Below are positions 6,711 through 14,176 of a stretch of DNA of 17,397 nt, one piece after another. Each line of letters starts with the position of its first letter. The stretch's first letter is position 1. The stretch is from Candidatus Omnitrophota bacterium (lineage in GTDB: Bacteria; Omnitrophota; Omnitrophia; Omnitrophales; JACQLI01). The position numbers and the translations under genes are program-made. The stretch covers positions 1-17,397 of the forward strand of contig JACQLI010000083.1 of assembly GCA_016204125.1 (NCBI GenBank), read 5' to 3'. A model generated the notes under the pieces. The model did not search any database and was not told the origin of the DNA. It was given only the letters and a program-made list of their open reading frames with translations.

Positions 6711-7624
6711 AGAAAGCTTTGGGTAGAGGCTTAAGTTCTTTAATTCCAGATAGTTACATTAATGAAAATCAGGAATCCTCAAGCTTAGGAGGAACCGCTC
6801 TTAGCGAAAAAGTTGTGCAGGGTTTTGAGCTCATACCGATTAGCGATATCGCTCCCAACCCAGATCAGCCGAGAGAAGGTTTTTCTCCAGAGGGAATCGA
6901 AGAGTTAGCTATGTCAATCAAGGAGAAGGGGGTGCTGCAGCCCGTTATTGTCAAAAAGAGGATTGCAAGCGAAGGAGTAGAGACAAAGAGATACGAACTC
7001 GTTTGCGGAGAGAGGAGACTGAAAGCCGCGCTTTTGTCCGGCCTTGAGAAGATTCCAGCCATTGTCAAAGAGATTGCCCAGAGCGATCTTCTGGAGTGGG
7101 CGCTAGTGGAAAATATTCAAAGGGAAGATCTGAATCCCCTCGAAGAAGCAAGAGCCTTCGAGCGGCTTATGGTCGAGCGCAGCCTCTCGCAAGAGGAGAT
7201 AGCAAAAAGAGTTGGGAAGAACAGGACAACAATTACCAACTCAGTCCGCCTTCTTAGGTTACCAGAAGAGGTTTTGGGTTGCGTACGTGACGGGAGATTA
7301 ACCGCTGGTCACGCGCGGGCGCTTTTGGGGCTTTTTACAGCAGATCAGCAGGTTCAGCTTAGCCGTAAAATCGTCAAAGAAGGCTTGTCGGTCAGACAGG
7401 TGGAAGATACCGTGGCTAGGAGCGCTCGAAAAAGAAGAGCGCGCATGGCACGGAGACTCAGCCCCGAAATTGCGGACTTAGAGGTGAGATTAGCACGTCT
7501 TTTCGGAACCGAAGTGAGAATTTTTACTTCAAAGAATTCAAAACAGGGCCGAATTGTCATCCATTACTTTTCTCTGGACGAACTTGATCGAATTCTCTCA
7601 CAAGTGAGCCTTCCGCCAGGGTAG
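6707..7624 (+). CDS. parB: Chromosome-partitioning protein ParB (Spo0J), CTP-dependent clamp
   Basis: ParB binds parS, hydrolyses CTP and forms the nucleoprotein complex that ParA moves. The 305-residue product begins with the typical KKALGRGLSSLIPD. It has NPDQPR at 51-56, the CTP-binding GERR box at 101-104, ENIQRED at 135-141 and a helix-turn-helix around 159-185. A basic linker (about 239-250) leads to the C-terminal dimerisation domain. The ATG overlaps the parA stop, and GGAGG sits 7 bases upstream, one of the better ribosome binding sites here. The cognate parS lies at the front of the operon. After its stop comes a perfect promoter, marking the end of this transcription unit. Confidence 0.96.
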   Translation: MKKALGRGLSSLIPDSYINENQESSSLGGTALSEKVVQGFELIPISDIAPNPDQPREGFSPEGIEELAMSIKEKGVLQPVIVKKRIASEGVETKRYELVCGERRLKAALLSGLEKIPAIVKEIAQSDLLEWALVENIQREDLNPLEEARAFERLMVERSLSQEEIAKRVGKNRTTITNSVRLLRLPEEVLGCVRDGRLTAGHARALLGLFTADQQVQLSRKIVKEGLSVRQVEDTVARSARKRRARMARRLSPEIADLEVRLARLFGTEVRIFTSKNSKQGRIVIHYFSLDELDRILSQVSLPPG

Positions 7625-7630
7625 TTCAAC

Positions 7631-7648
7631 ACCCTCAATTGACAGGGT
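7631..7648. repeat. 5-bp inverted repeat enclosing the -35 of the ndk promoter
   Basis: ACCCT (7631-7635) and AGGGT (7644-7648) are inverted copies, 8 bases apart, that enclose most of the TTGACA -35 element. This could be a regulator site, or a weak hairpin at the end of the parB transcript. There is no T-run, so a terminator is unlikely. Confidence 0.3.
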
Positions 7649-7667
7649 TAATAGGTGGGCTTATAAT
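7639..7667 (+). promoter_or_regulatory. Perfect consensus sigma-70-type promoter for ndk and the sugar operon
   Basis: TTGACA (7639-7644), 17 bases, then TATAAT (7662-7667): every position matches the housekeeping consensus. Transcription should start near 7674, giving an ndk leader of about 50 bases. The promoter is flanked by two small palindromes (7631-7648 and 7676-7695), so strong basal activity under repressor control is a reasonable inference. Confidence 0.88.
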
Positions 7668-7675
7668 TCGCAATT

Positions 7676-7695
7676 CTTATTACCATTAAAATAAG
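7676..7695. promoter_or_regulatory. Inverted repeat at the transcription start; candidate operator
   Basis: CTTATT (7676-7681) and AATAAG (7690-7695) are perfect inverted copies with 8 bases between them, just downstream of the expected transcription start. A-T-rich palindromes in such positions are typical repressor sites, and those of ROK regulators are also A-T rich. The ROK protein at 14816 is the obvious candidate ligand. The assignment is inference. Confidence 0.4.
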
Positions 7696-7723
7696 TGTTA
7701 ATTAAGTAGACCTCCTAGTAAAA

Positions 7724-8254
7724 ATGGGGACGAAGCCAGCTTTGAAAAAAAAGAAGATTGAAGCGACGCTTATTTTAATAAAACCAGATGGTCTCGCGAA
7801 GTCATTAACAGGAAACATTTTGACGAGACTTTCTGAAACCAAACTTGAGATTGCGGCAGCCAAATGTGTTCGCGTGTCACGAGAGCTCGCCAAGGAGCAT
7901 TATCGGGCGCTTCGCGACAAACCTTTTTTCCCCGAACTCATCAAATACCTGATGGGCAAGTACCATAACCGGAAAAAAGTGATGGCGCTAGTCTACGTGG
8001 GTGAAGCAGCGATTCAACGAGTTCGTGAACTCTCAGGCGCCACAAATCCAGAAGAGGCGGATCCCACTACGATTCGCGGTCAATATGGAAGAATCACAAC
8101 GAAGGGAGTTTACGAAAACGTGATCCATGCTTCCGCAAGTTCTACAGAGGCGGAGCGAGAGATCAAACTCTGGTTTGAACCGCAGGAAATTATTTTTCCT
8201 CTCTATCCCACTAAAACTGCCAAAGTAACGACTCAAAAAGAGATCTGGAAATGA
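7724..8254 (+). CDS. ndk: Nucleoside diphosphate kinase, divergent form
   Basis: NDK transfers the gamma phosphate of ATP to other nucleoside diphosphates through a phosphohistidine. ATLILIKPDG near the start, HYRALRDKPFF, LSGATNPEEADPTTIRGQYG and NVIHAS are family motifs; the catalytic histidine is H135. The product has 176 residues against about 140-150 for typical bacterial NDK. Extra sequence includes a basic N-terminus, an insertion KYHNRKK before MALVY, a longer segment between RGQYG and the active histidine, and a C-terminal tail of about 20 residues. The usual GSDS after the histidine is ASAS. No ribosome binding site precedes the ATG; CCTCCT at 7711-7716 resembles the anti-SD instead. 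The gene heads the sugar operon, and its stop overlaps the next start as ATGA. Confidence 0.9.
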   Translation: MGTKPALKKKKIEATLILIKPDGLAKSLTGNILTRLSETKLEIAAAKCVRVSRELAKEHYRALRDKPFFPELIKYLMGKYHNRKKVMALVYVGEAAIQRVRELSGATNPEEADPTTIRGQYGRITTKGVYENVIHASASSTEAEREIKLWFEPQEIIFPLYPTKTAKVTTQKEIWK

Positions 8255-9531
8255 AACGTCTCGCCTGTGCTTGTTTATCCATTTTCCTATTCTTTTCGCT
8301 GGGCTGTGGGAAAAAACCGGGAGAAGGCGGTCCTGCTCAGGTTACCGTCGCCTTTTGGGGAAGCCCTGAAGAGGTTGACATCATTACTCACTCCATCGAG
8401 GATTGGCAAAAGGCGCATCCAGAAATCAAAGTTGTTTTTAGCCATACCCCTTACACGGGTTACGATTCAAAGATACTGACACAGATTGCAGGAGGAGCCG
8501 CCCCGGACATCATTGCAACCGAAGTCAATTACTTCGTGACCTTTGCTTCAAAGGGAGTTTTAGAAAACCTTTCTCCTTTTATAGAACAAGACACCGATTT
8601 CAAGGTAGATGACTTCTTTCCTCAAATTGTCGATCGCTTCACAGTTGATGGAAAATTGTATGCAATCCCAAGAGACGTGGCGCCCTTTGCATGCGTCTTC
8701 TACAACAAAGACTTATTTGATCAGGCGGGGATTCCTTACCCTACGGATGATTGGACATGGGATGACCTTTTGAGTACCGCGCGCGCCCTTACGAAAAAGG
8801 ACGCGAATGGTCGAACCGTTCAGTACGGATTCTACGGTTGGGCTTGGCAGAATTTTGTTTATGGAAATGGTGGTAGCTTGGTCGACGACCCCAAACACCC
8901 TATCCAAACACGAATTGCCGATCCCAAAACAACCAAAGGTCTTCAATTCTTTGCTGATCTTGCCAATCTCTACGGAGTGATGCCGACCCCTACAGCGCTC
9001 GCCAATTTAGGAATGGGCGTTGATTTGATGTTTGCCAGCGGAAGGCTCGGAATGTTTCTTTCAGGAATTTGGGAAACGCCACTTCTTCGAAATTACAAGT
9101 TCAAATGGGATGTCGTCATGTTCCCTAAAAATCGGGAAGGAATTCGAGCTTTTGGAACAGGAGGTTCAGGCTACGCGATCCTCCGTTCATCCAAACATAA
9201 AAAGGAGGCCTGGGAAGTGGTCAAGGCTCTTACAGGTGAAAACGGACAGGCCCGCCTTGCCGATAGAGGACTTGCGCAGCCCGCCCGTGTGGCTGTGGCT
9301 CAGAGCGAACATTGGGCAACCCACCCCGCGCCGCCAGCTAATAAAGGAATGCTTAACGAAGCCGTGCAATATATCAAGTTTGACCCTTTTCATCCGCGTT
9401 GGCGGGAGATCGAAGACAAGTTTCTTCTTCCCAGTTTTGAGCTTGTGTTTACAGGAAAGAAGACGGCCGAGGAAGTAGCCCACGAGGTGGAGCCTAAGAT
9501 CAACAGGCTTCTTCAAGAGGGAAAGGTATAA
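8251..9531 (+). CDS. Sugar ABC transporter substrate-binding lipoprotein (family 1)
   Basis: This is a 426-residue extracytoplasmic binding protein of the SBP_bac_1 (MalE/UgpB-like) family, which captures oligosaccharides for an ABC importer. The signal peptide is hydrophobic at about 9-17 and ends in SLGC, with C19 as the likely lipidated residue. The mature part shows typical features: VTVAFWGSPEE near the N-terminus, IAGGAAPDIIA, KLYAIPRDV, YNKDLFDQAGIPYPTDDWTW, and a C-terminal lobe with GTGGSGYAI. Its ATG overlaps the ndk stop (ATGA). The phosphorylase gene begins 43 bases downstream. No permease or ATPase genes are present, so its partners must be elsewhere. The ligand cannot be named from sequence; the neighbours suggest a beta-glucan oligosaccharide. 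Confidence 0.92.
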   Translation: MKRLACACLSIFLFFSLGCGKKPGEGGPAQVTVAFWGSPEEVDIITHSIEDWQKAHPEIKVVFSHTPYTGYDSKILTQIAGGAAPDIIATEVNYFVTFASKGVLENLSPFIEQDTDFKVDDFFPQIVDRFTVDGKLYAIPRDVAPFACVFYNKDLFDQAGIPYPTDDWTWDDLLSTARALTKKDANGRTVQYGFYGWAWQNFVYGNGGSLVDDPKHPIQTRIADPKTTKGLQFFADLANLYGVMPTPTALANLGMGVDLMFASGRLGMFLSGIWETPLLRNYKFKWDVVMFPKNREGIRAFGTGGSGYAILRSSKHKKEAWEVVKALTGENGQARLADRGLAQPARVAVAQSEHWATHPAPPANKGMLNEAVQYIKFDPFHPRWREIEDKFLLPSFELVFTGKKTAEEVAHEVEPKINRLLQEGKV

Positions 9532-9574
9532 TTGAAATCACACTTTAAAACGGAAAGGAAGGAAAAAGTTTCAA

Positions 9575-12010
9575 ATGACAGCAATGGCAACTATGAGTGA
9601 AGTAAAAAGGACAAAGACAGAGAAAAAATTTGAGTCGAAATACGGCTATTTTACTGAGGACGGTCTTGAATACGTCATTACCCGTCCTGATACCCCACGC
9701 CCCTGGGTGAACGTGATTTGTAATGGGGGTTACGGACTTGTTGAATCCCAAACGGGAGGCGGCTTTTCTTGGAGAGAAAACGCACAACTTTCCCGCATCA
9801 CCCGCTGGGAGCAGGACCTGATTAAGGATAACTGGGGAAAGTATCTCTATCTTCGGGACAGGGAAAGTGGAGAATTTTGGTCCGGCACTTGGAAACCCTG
9901 TACACCGGAGTTTGACTTTTTTGAAGTCAGACACGGACTCGGTTATTCAGTTTTGACCAGTCTTTACCGGAAGATCCGCACCGAGAAAACAATTTTTGTG
10001 GACAGGAAAGATCCGATTGAAATCTGGCGCTTGAAACTGACCAACGAAGACTTGAAGCCCCGTCGTCTCAGTGTCTTCAGCTACTTCGAGTGGTGTCTTG
10101 GAAATTCGGCCGATACGCACCGGGAGTTTCATAAGACCTTTATCGAAACTCATATCGATGAGAAGAATCATGCGATTTATGGTTTGAAGCGGCCAGCCCT
10201 GGTCCCCGGTTTCATTTCGACAGGGCTTTCAGAAAAACCGCTTGAGGCCTTTCACGCCGCACATCCGAAACCAGTGGCCTACGAGGGTGACAAGGAAGCC
10301 TTCTTTGGCCGTTACGGTAACGATTTCGCCCCAGAAGCCGTTCGAAAAGGAAGGCTTTCCAACACACAAGGAAAGTGGGGAGATTCTACGGCGAGTCTTC
10401 AAGTGGACGTGGATCTTGCCCCGGGCGAGACGAAAGAGGTTACCTTCCTCTTGGGAGCAACAAGGTCCCAAGAGGAAAGCGTCCAGCTCATTCAGAAATA
10501 TGCCGTGCCCCAAGCGGTTCAAAAGGGGCTCGAAGAGGTCAAGGCATTTTGGCGGGAGCTTGTCCAAGCGAGTTGGGTCGAAACGCCGGACGAGGCGACG
10601 AACTTCATAACCAACATCTGGATGAAGTACCAGACGATTTCCGGAAGGATCTGGGCGCGGACAGGATACTACCAGTGTTCCGGAGGGTTTGGATTTCGGG
10701 ATCAGCTTCAGGACAGTCAAGTTTTTCTTCCTTTGAATCCCGAGCTTTGCAAGAAACAGATTCTCCTTCACGCTGAGCAACAATTTCCTGACGGAACAGT
10801 TCATCATTGGTGGCATCCCGGAACGCGAATCGGAGCAGTTACAGACTGTTCGGACGATCTCCTTTGGCTTGATTTCATTACATTGAATTATCTTGATGAA
10901 ACAGGCGATGAGTCGATCTTCGATCTCAAGGCTAAGTTTTTGCCCGATCCTGAGACGAAAAAGGTCACCGACGGCACACTTTACGAACACTGCATCCGGG
11001 CCATTGATAAGGTCTTCACCCGTTTTTCTCCTAGGGGTCTTCCTTTAATCGGAGAATGTGACTGGAATGATGGTTTGAGCCACGTCGGCATCCACTGGAA
11101 GGGGGAATCGATCTGGCTTGGCCAATTTTTCTATGGCATCCTAAAAAGATTCAGACCCTATGTAGAGAAACGTGATTCGAAGCGAGCAGAGGAGTACGAG
11201 AAACGGGCCGAAGCGCTTAAAGAAGCGATCAATAAATACGCATGGGACGGAGAATGGTATATCGGTGCCACGCGAGATGACGGCCGACCACTTGGGAGTA
11301 AGGTTTGTGACCAGGGAAAGATTTTTTTGAATACACAAACATGGGCCGTTATCACGAATGCGGCGACTCCCGAACGAGCCAAAATCTGTATGGCCTCGGC
11401 CCAGAAACATCTTTATAGCGAATATGGCCCCCTCCTTCTCACGCCGGCCTATTCGGTAACCGATCCGACGATCGGATACATCACCCGCTACGCTCCATCT
11501 GTGCGCGAGAACGGAGGCCTTTACACTCACGCAGGAACTTGGGCCATTCAGGCTGAATGCATCATGCATAACGGGGAGAAGGCCTACGGTCTTTACAAAA
11601 GCTTCAATCCCATTCAGCGCGGGCTTAACCCTGATCACTATTTCGTTGAGCCTTATGTCACTCCAGGAAATGTTGACGGGCCCGACTCTCCTCATTTTGG
11701 TCGGGGGGGGTGGAGCTGGTACACGGGATCCGCTCAGTGGTACTACACGGTGGTTATGAATTGGATACTCGGTGTACGTCCTGTCAAGGAAGGCCTTCTT
11801 CTAGATCCCGTCATTCCAAAGGCCTGGCCCGGTTTTAAGATGAAGCGGAAGTTTAGGAACGCCACTTATGAGATCGAGGTCAAGAATCCTCAAGGGATCA
11901 ATTGTGGGGTTAAAGAGGTTAAGGTTGACGGAAAGACTCAGACCTCCAATCTTCTACCCGCTTTTCGTGACGGCAAAGCGCACCGCATTGAAGTCATTTT
12001 GGGTCGGTAG
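9575..12010 (+). CDS. GH94 disaccharide/oligosaccharide phosphorylase (cellobiose phosphorylase-like)
   Basis: GH94 enzymes split beta-linked glucosides with phosphate, releasing alpha-glucose 1-phosphate with inversion. The 811-residue product matches the length and order of cellobiose phosphorylases. EYVITRPDTPRPWVN lies near the start, then the beta-sandwich domain, then an (alpha/alpha)6 barrel with IGECDWNDG. The aspartate in DWNDG, D496, aligns with the catalytic general acid. Later segments include HAGTWAI, HYFVEPYV and the C-terminal LDPVIPKAW and NATYEIEVKNP. There is no signal peptide, so it acts in the cytoplasm. The start is ATG 9575, with alternatives at 9584 and 9593; the purine-rich GGAAGG is 12 bases upstream. 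Cellobiose, laminaribiose, chitobiose, cellobionate and 1,2-beta-oligoglucan phosphorylases all belong here, so the substrate is open. Its last 23 bases overlap the next gene. Confidence 0.92.
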   Translation: MTAMATMSEVKRTKTEKKFESKYGYFTEDGLEYVITRPDTPRPWVNVICNGGYGLVESQTGGGFSWRENAQLSRITRWEQDLIKDNWGKYLYLRDRESGEFWSGTWKPCTPEFDFFEVRHGLGYSVLTSLYRKIRTEKTIFVDRKDPIEIWRLKLTNEDLKPRRLSVFSYFEWCLGNSADTHREFHKTFIETHIDEKNHAIYGLKRPALVPGFISTGLSEKPLEAFHAAHPKPVAYEGDKEAFFGRYGNDFAPEAVRKGRLSNTQGKWGDSTASLQVDVDLAPGETKEVTFLLGATRSQEESVQLIQKYAVPQAVQKGLEEVKAFWRELVQASWVETPDEATNFITNIWMKYQTISGRIWARTGYYQCSGGFGFRDQLQDSQVFLPLNPELCKKQILLHAEQQFPDGTVHHWWHPGTRIGAVTDCSDDLLWLDFITLNYLDETGDESIFDLKAKFLPDPETKKVTDGTLYEHCIRAIDKVFTRFSPRGLPLIGECDWNDGLSHVGIHWKGESIWLGQFFYGILKRFRPYVEKRDSKRAEEYEKRAEALKEAINKYAWDGEWYIGATRDDGRPLGSKVCDQGKIFLNTQTWAVITNAATPERAKICMASAQKHLYSEYGPLLLTPAYSVTDPTIGYITRYAPSVRENGGLYTHAGTWAIQAECIMHNGEKAYGLYKSFNPIQRGLNPDHYFVEPYVTPGNVDGPDSPHFGRGGWSWYTGSAQWYYTVVMNWILGVRPVKEGLLLDPVIPKAWPGFKMKRKFRNATYEIEVKNPQGINCGVKEVKVDGKTQTSNLLPAFRDGKAHRIEVILGR

Positions 12011-14021
12011 CACCCTCTTTCTCTTTTTTCTTTCAGGGTGTGCCCAGACCTCGTCGGTTGTAGCACCTGAAGCTATTCCAGCAAGGCCTCTGCCGCCCTC
12101 TCTTTACGAAACCGTCCCTCCAGAAAAAAATCTTCGTTCTGTTCCCCAGTTTTATGTCATCGATGATTTCAATTCTCGGGAGTTGAAAAATCTTCTTGGG
12201 CTTCCTTGGGAAACAGAACTCGCTCAGGGGGCAACGCTAGAACCCGAACCCGTTTCACAAGGAGCGTTTGAGGGCGGAGGAGGAAGGGGAAGCGCTGTTA
12301 AACTTAAAGTAGACATTCCTGTCAGAGGAAATGCGTTCTTCAAAAGTTCCCTTGCGAGTCTTGATATGAGTCAGGCAGAGGCGCTTGTTTTTAAATGCCA
12401 AGTTCAAACAGAAGAAGGGATAAGTTTTTCTGGAAAACTCAGGCTTGTCCTTCAAGATAAGGAAGGAAAAGAAGATAGCTATGACTTCACCTCTCTCTGC
12501 ACCTCTTCAAGCCCAGGCCCTGGCGGGTGGCGCGAAGTCATCCTTCCGAGAGGACAATTTGTTTCCATACACTGGGATGCAGTAGGTGAGATTCGGTTTG
12601 AGGTAGTAGCCCAAGATTCACCCTTTAAGGGAGGCATTGGTCTCGATGAGATCGCCTTCTATGGAAGAGACGATGTCCGCTTCGAATCTCTGAGAGACAA
12701 TCTTGTTGGCTTCCCAAAAAGCGCTAAGGCAGAAGAGAGAAAGCAGGCACTTTTGGTAGAACCAGAGGACAAAAAGTTTCTCTTAGAAATAGCACGCGAT
12801 ACCTGGAAATATTTTGATCACGCCCTAGACAAGCACACCCACCTCCCCGCGGATCACATTCGAGTAGGAGATGTGGGAGATGTCGGTTCTTACACCACAC
12901 CGACCAATCTTTCCATGTATTTCTTGGCCTGTATTGCAGCCCATGAACTGGGCTTTATTTCTAAAAAGGACGCGGTGAGCCGTATTCAAAGAACGCTCGA
13001 CACGCTAAGTCGCATGAAAAGATGGCAAGGCTTCTACTACAATTTTTACAGCACTACCACTCTGCAAGTAACAAGGGAATACATATCAGCAGTTGATTCA
13101 GGTTGGCTTGCCGTTGCCTGGATTGTGTTGAGACAAGCTTTTCCAGAGGAATTCGGGGCTATCGCAACTCAGTTTTTGAAGGAAGTCGATTTTTACGAAT
13201 TCTATGACCCCTCCATAGGCCAGATGAGGCTCGGTTTCGACGAGGCAAAGGGAGACTTTTCTCCTTATCATTATGGAATTCTTGCCACAGAGGCGAGGGC
13301 AACCAGTTTTGTGGGGATTGGCAAAGGTGATTTGCCGCGTGAACATTGGTGGTTTATCTATAGAACGCCTCCCGAAGCTTGGGACTGGCAAAGCCAGAAA
13401 CCAGAAGGGAAAGAAGTTGAAATTGATAAAGTCACATTTTTTGAAGGACATTATACCCATCAAGGAAGAAAATTTGTTCCGAGTTGGGGAGGATCTCTTT
13501 TTGAATTTCTCATGCCCACCCTTGTGATGAAAGAAAAAGAACTCGCTCCAGAAGGGCTCGGTCTCAATAATCGAATCGCCACAGAGATTCAGATCGATTA
13601 CGCCCTCAACCGTCAAGGTTATCCTATTTGGGGAATTTCGCCCGCCTCAACATCCAGTGGTAAACTTTGGCGTTACGGTGAGTATGGGGTTAAGTATCTC
13701 GGTGTGAAGGGGTATCGAGACGAGGGAATCATTACGCCCTACGTTGTCTTTTTAGCCCTCGAAACTTTGCCTGAGCACGCCATTGATAACCTGAGGCGGA
13801 TGCTCGAACTTTACGACATTTACGGCGAATACGGGTTTTATGATTCCATCAATGTAAGGACAGGACGCGTAAACACCCAGTACCTCGCCCTGGATCAGGG
13901 GATGATCCTCGCGGCTATTTGTAACTACTTAAAGGGGGGTGTTATCAAGGAGTATTTCCATAAGGATGAAATAGCCAAGAACGCCGAATCTCTTCTAACC
14001 CAAGAGAAATTCTTCAGTTAG
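11988..14021 (+). CDS. Lipoprotein glucoamylase-like (PF10091-type) hydrolase with N-terminal DFNS module
   Basis: From the TTG at 11988 the product has 677 residues and a clear lipoprotein signal: MKSFWVGST, a hydrophobic run, then LSGC with C18. An upstream ATG at 11868 would bury this signal behind 40 basic residues and overlap GH94 by 143 bases, so TTG is preferred. Residues about 55-226 form a beta-rich module starting VIDDFNS and ending GGIGLDEIAFYG, resembling CBM11- or CIA30-like carbohydrate-binding folds. Residues about 254-677 resemble the glucoamylase-like family: DSGWLAVAW, PSWGGSLFEFLMP, YPIWGISPAS, EGIITPYVVFLAL, YGEYGFYDS and YLALDQGMI. PF10091 relatives include GH144 endo-beta-1,2-glucanases and a domain of cyclic beta-1,2-glucan synthases. 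The activity is therefore probably endo- or exo-glucanase outside the cytoplasm; the linkage is unproven. Confidence 0.85.
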   Translation: MKSFWVGSTLFLFFLSGCAQTSSVVAPEAIPARPLPPSLYETVPPEKNLRSVPQFYVIDDFNSRELKNLLGLPWETELAQGATLEPEPVSQGAFEGGGGRGSAVKLKVDIPVRGNAFFKSSLASLDMSQAEALVFKCQVQTEEGISFSGKLRLVLQDKEGKEDSYDFTSLCTSSSPGPGGWREVILPRGQFVSIHWDAVGEIRFEVVAQDSPFKGGIGLDEIAFYGRDDVRFESLRDNLVGFPKSAKAEERKQALLVEPEDKKFLLEIARDTWKYFDHALDKHTHLPADHIRVGDVGDVGSYTTPTNLSMYFLACIAAHELGFISKKDAVSRIQRTLDTLSRMKRWQGFYYNFYSTTTLQVTREYISAVDSGWLAVAWIVLRQAFPEEFGAIATQFLKEVDFYEFYDPSIGQMRLGFDEAKGDFSPYHYGILATEARATSFVGIGKGDLPREHWWFIYRTPPEAWDWQSQKPEGKEVEIDKVTFFEGHYTHQGRKFVPSWGGSLFEFLMPTLVMKEKELAPEGLGLNNRIATEIQIDYALNRQGYPIWGISPASTSSGKLWRYGEYGVKYLGVKGYRDEGIITPYVVFLALETLPEHAIDNLRRMLELYDIYGEYGFYDSINVRTGRVNTQYLALDQGMILAAICNYLKGGVIKEYFHKDEIAKNAESLLTQEKFFS

Positions 14022-14040
14022 GGCCTGGTCTACGTCGGCC

Positions 14041-14069
14041 ATTTTATATACTTTTGTAAAACATAAAAT
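14041..14069. repeat. 7-bp A-T-rich inverted repeat; candidate operator upstream of the DFNS-protein promoter
   Basis: ATTTTAT (14041-14047) and ATAAAAT (14063-14069) are perfect inverted copies. The 15-base interval contains TTTTGTAAAA (14052-14061), itself a short palindrome. It follows the hydrolase stop but is too A-T rich for an efficient terminator and lies just upstream of a promoter, so a regulatory site is more likely. Confidence 0.35.
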
Positions 14070-14074
14070 CCCAC

Positions 14075-14104
14075 TTCACAATACCACTTTTCTTATTGTA
14101 TACT
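14075..14104 (+). promoter_or_regulatory. Promoter for the small secreted protein and ROK gene
   Basis: TTCACA (14075-14080) and TATACT (14099-14104) are separated by 18 bases, each five of six to consensus. Transcription would start near 14111, giving a leader of about 65 bases with AAGGAG at 14161-14166. The spacer contains TTCTTATT (14090-14097), the same octamer found at the start of the ndk transcript (7674-7681). Confidence 0.6.
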
Positions 14105-14176
14105 CTAGTGTTGCGAGTTTAAGGATTTTTACCCTTGTAGTTGTAAATTGTCGTTCAGAAAAGGAGCTTGAAGAAC

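Noticed and set aside
10229..10990. 253-codon open frame on the minus strand inside the GH94 gene
   Set aside because: It is an antisense shadow of a strongly supported enzyme and shows no family motif. The same holds for the minus-strand frame at 11141-11695.
11868..11987. Upstream ATG start for the glucoamylase-like gene
   Set aside because: It would add 40 residues ahead of a clear lipoprotein signal and overlap GH94 by 143 bases. TTG 11988 places the signal peptide correctly at the N-terminus.
14022..14040. GGCC pairs after the hydrolase stop as a rho-independent terminator
   Set aside because: The arms are only 4 bases, the loop is long, and the T-rich stretch that follows is short and interrupted.
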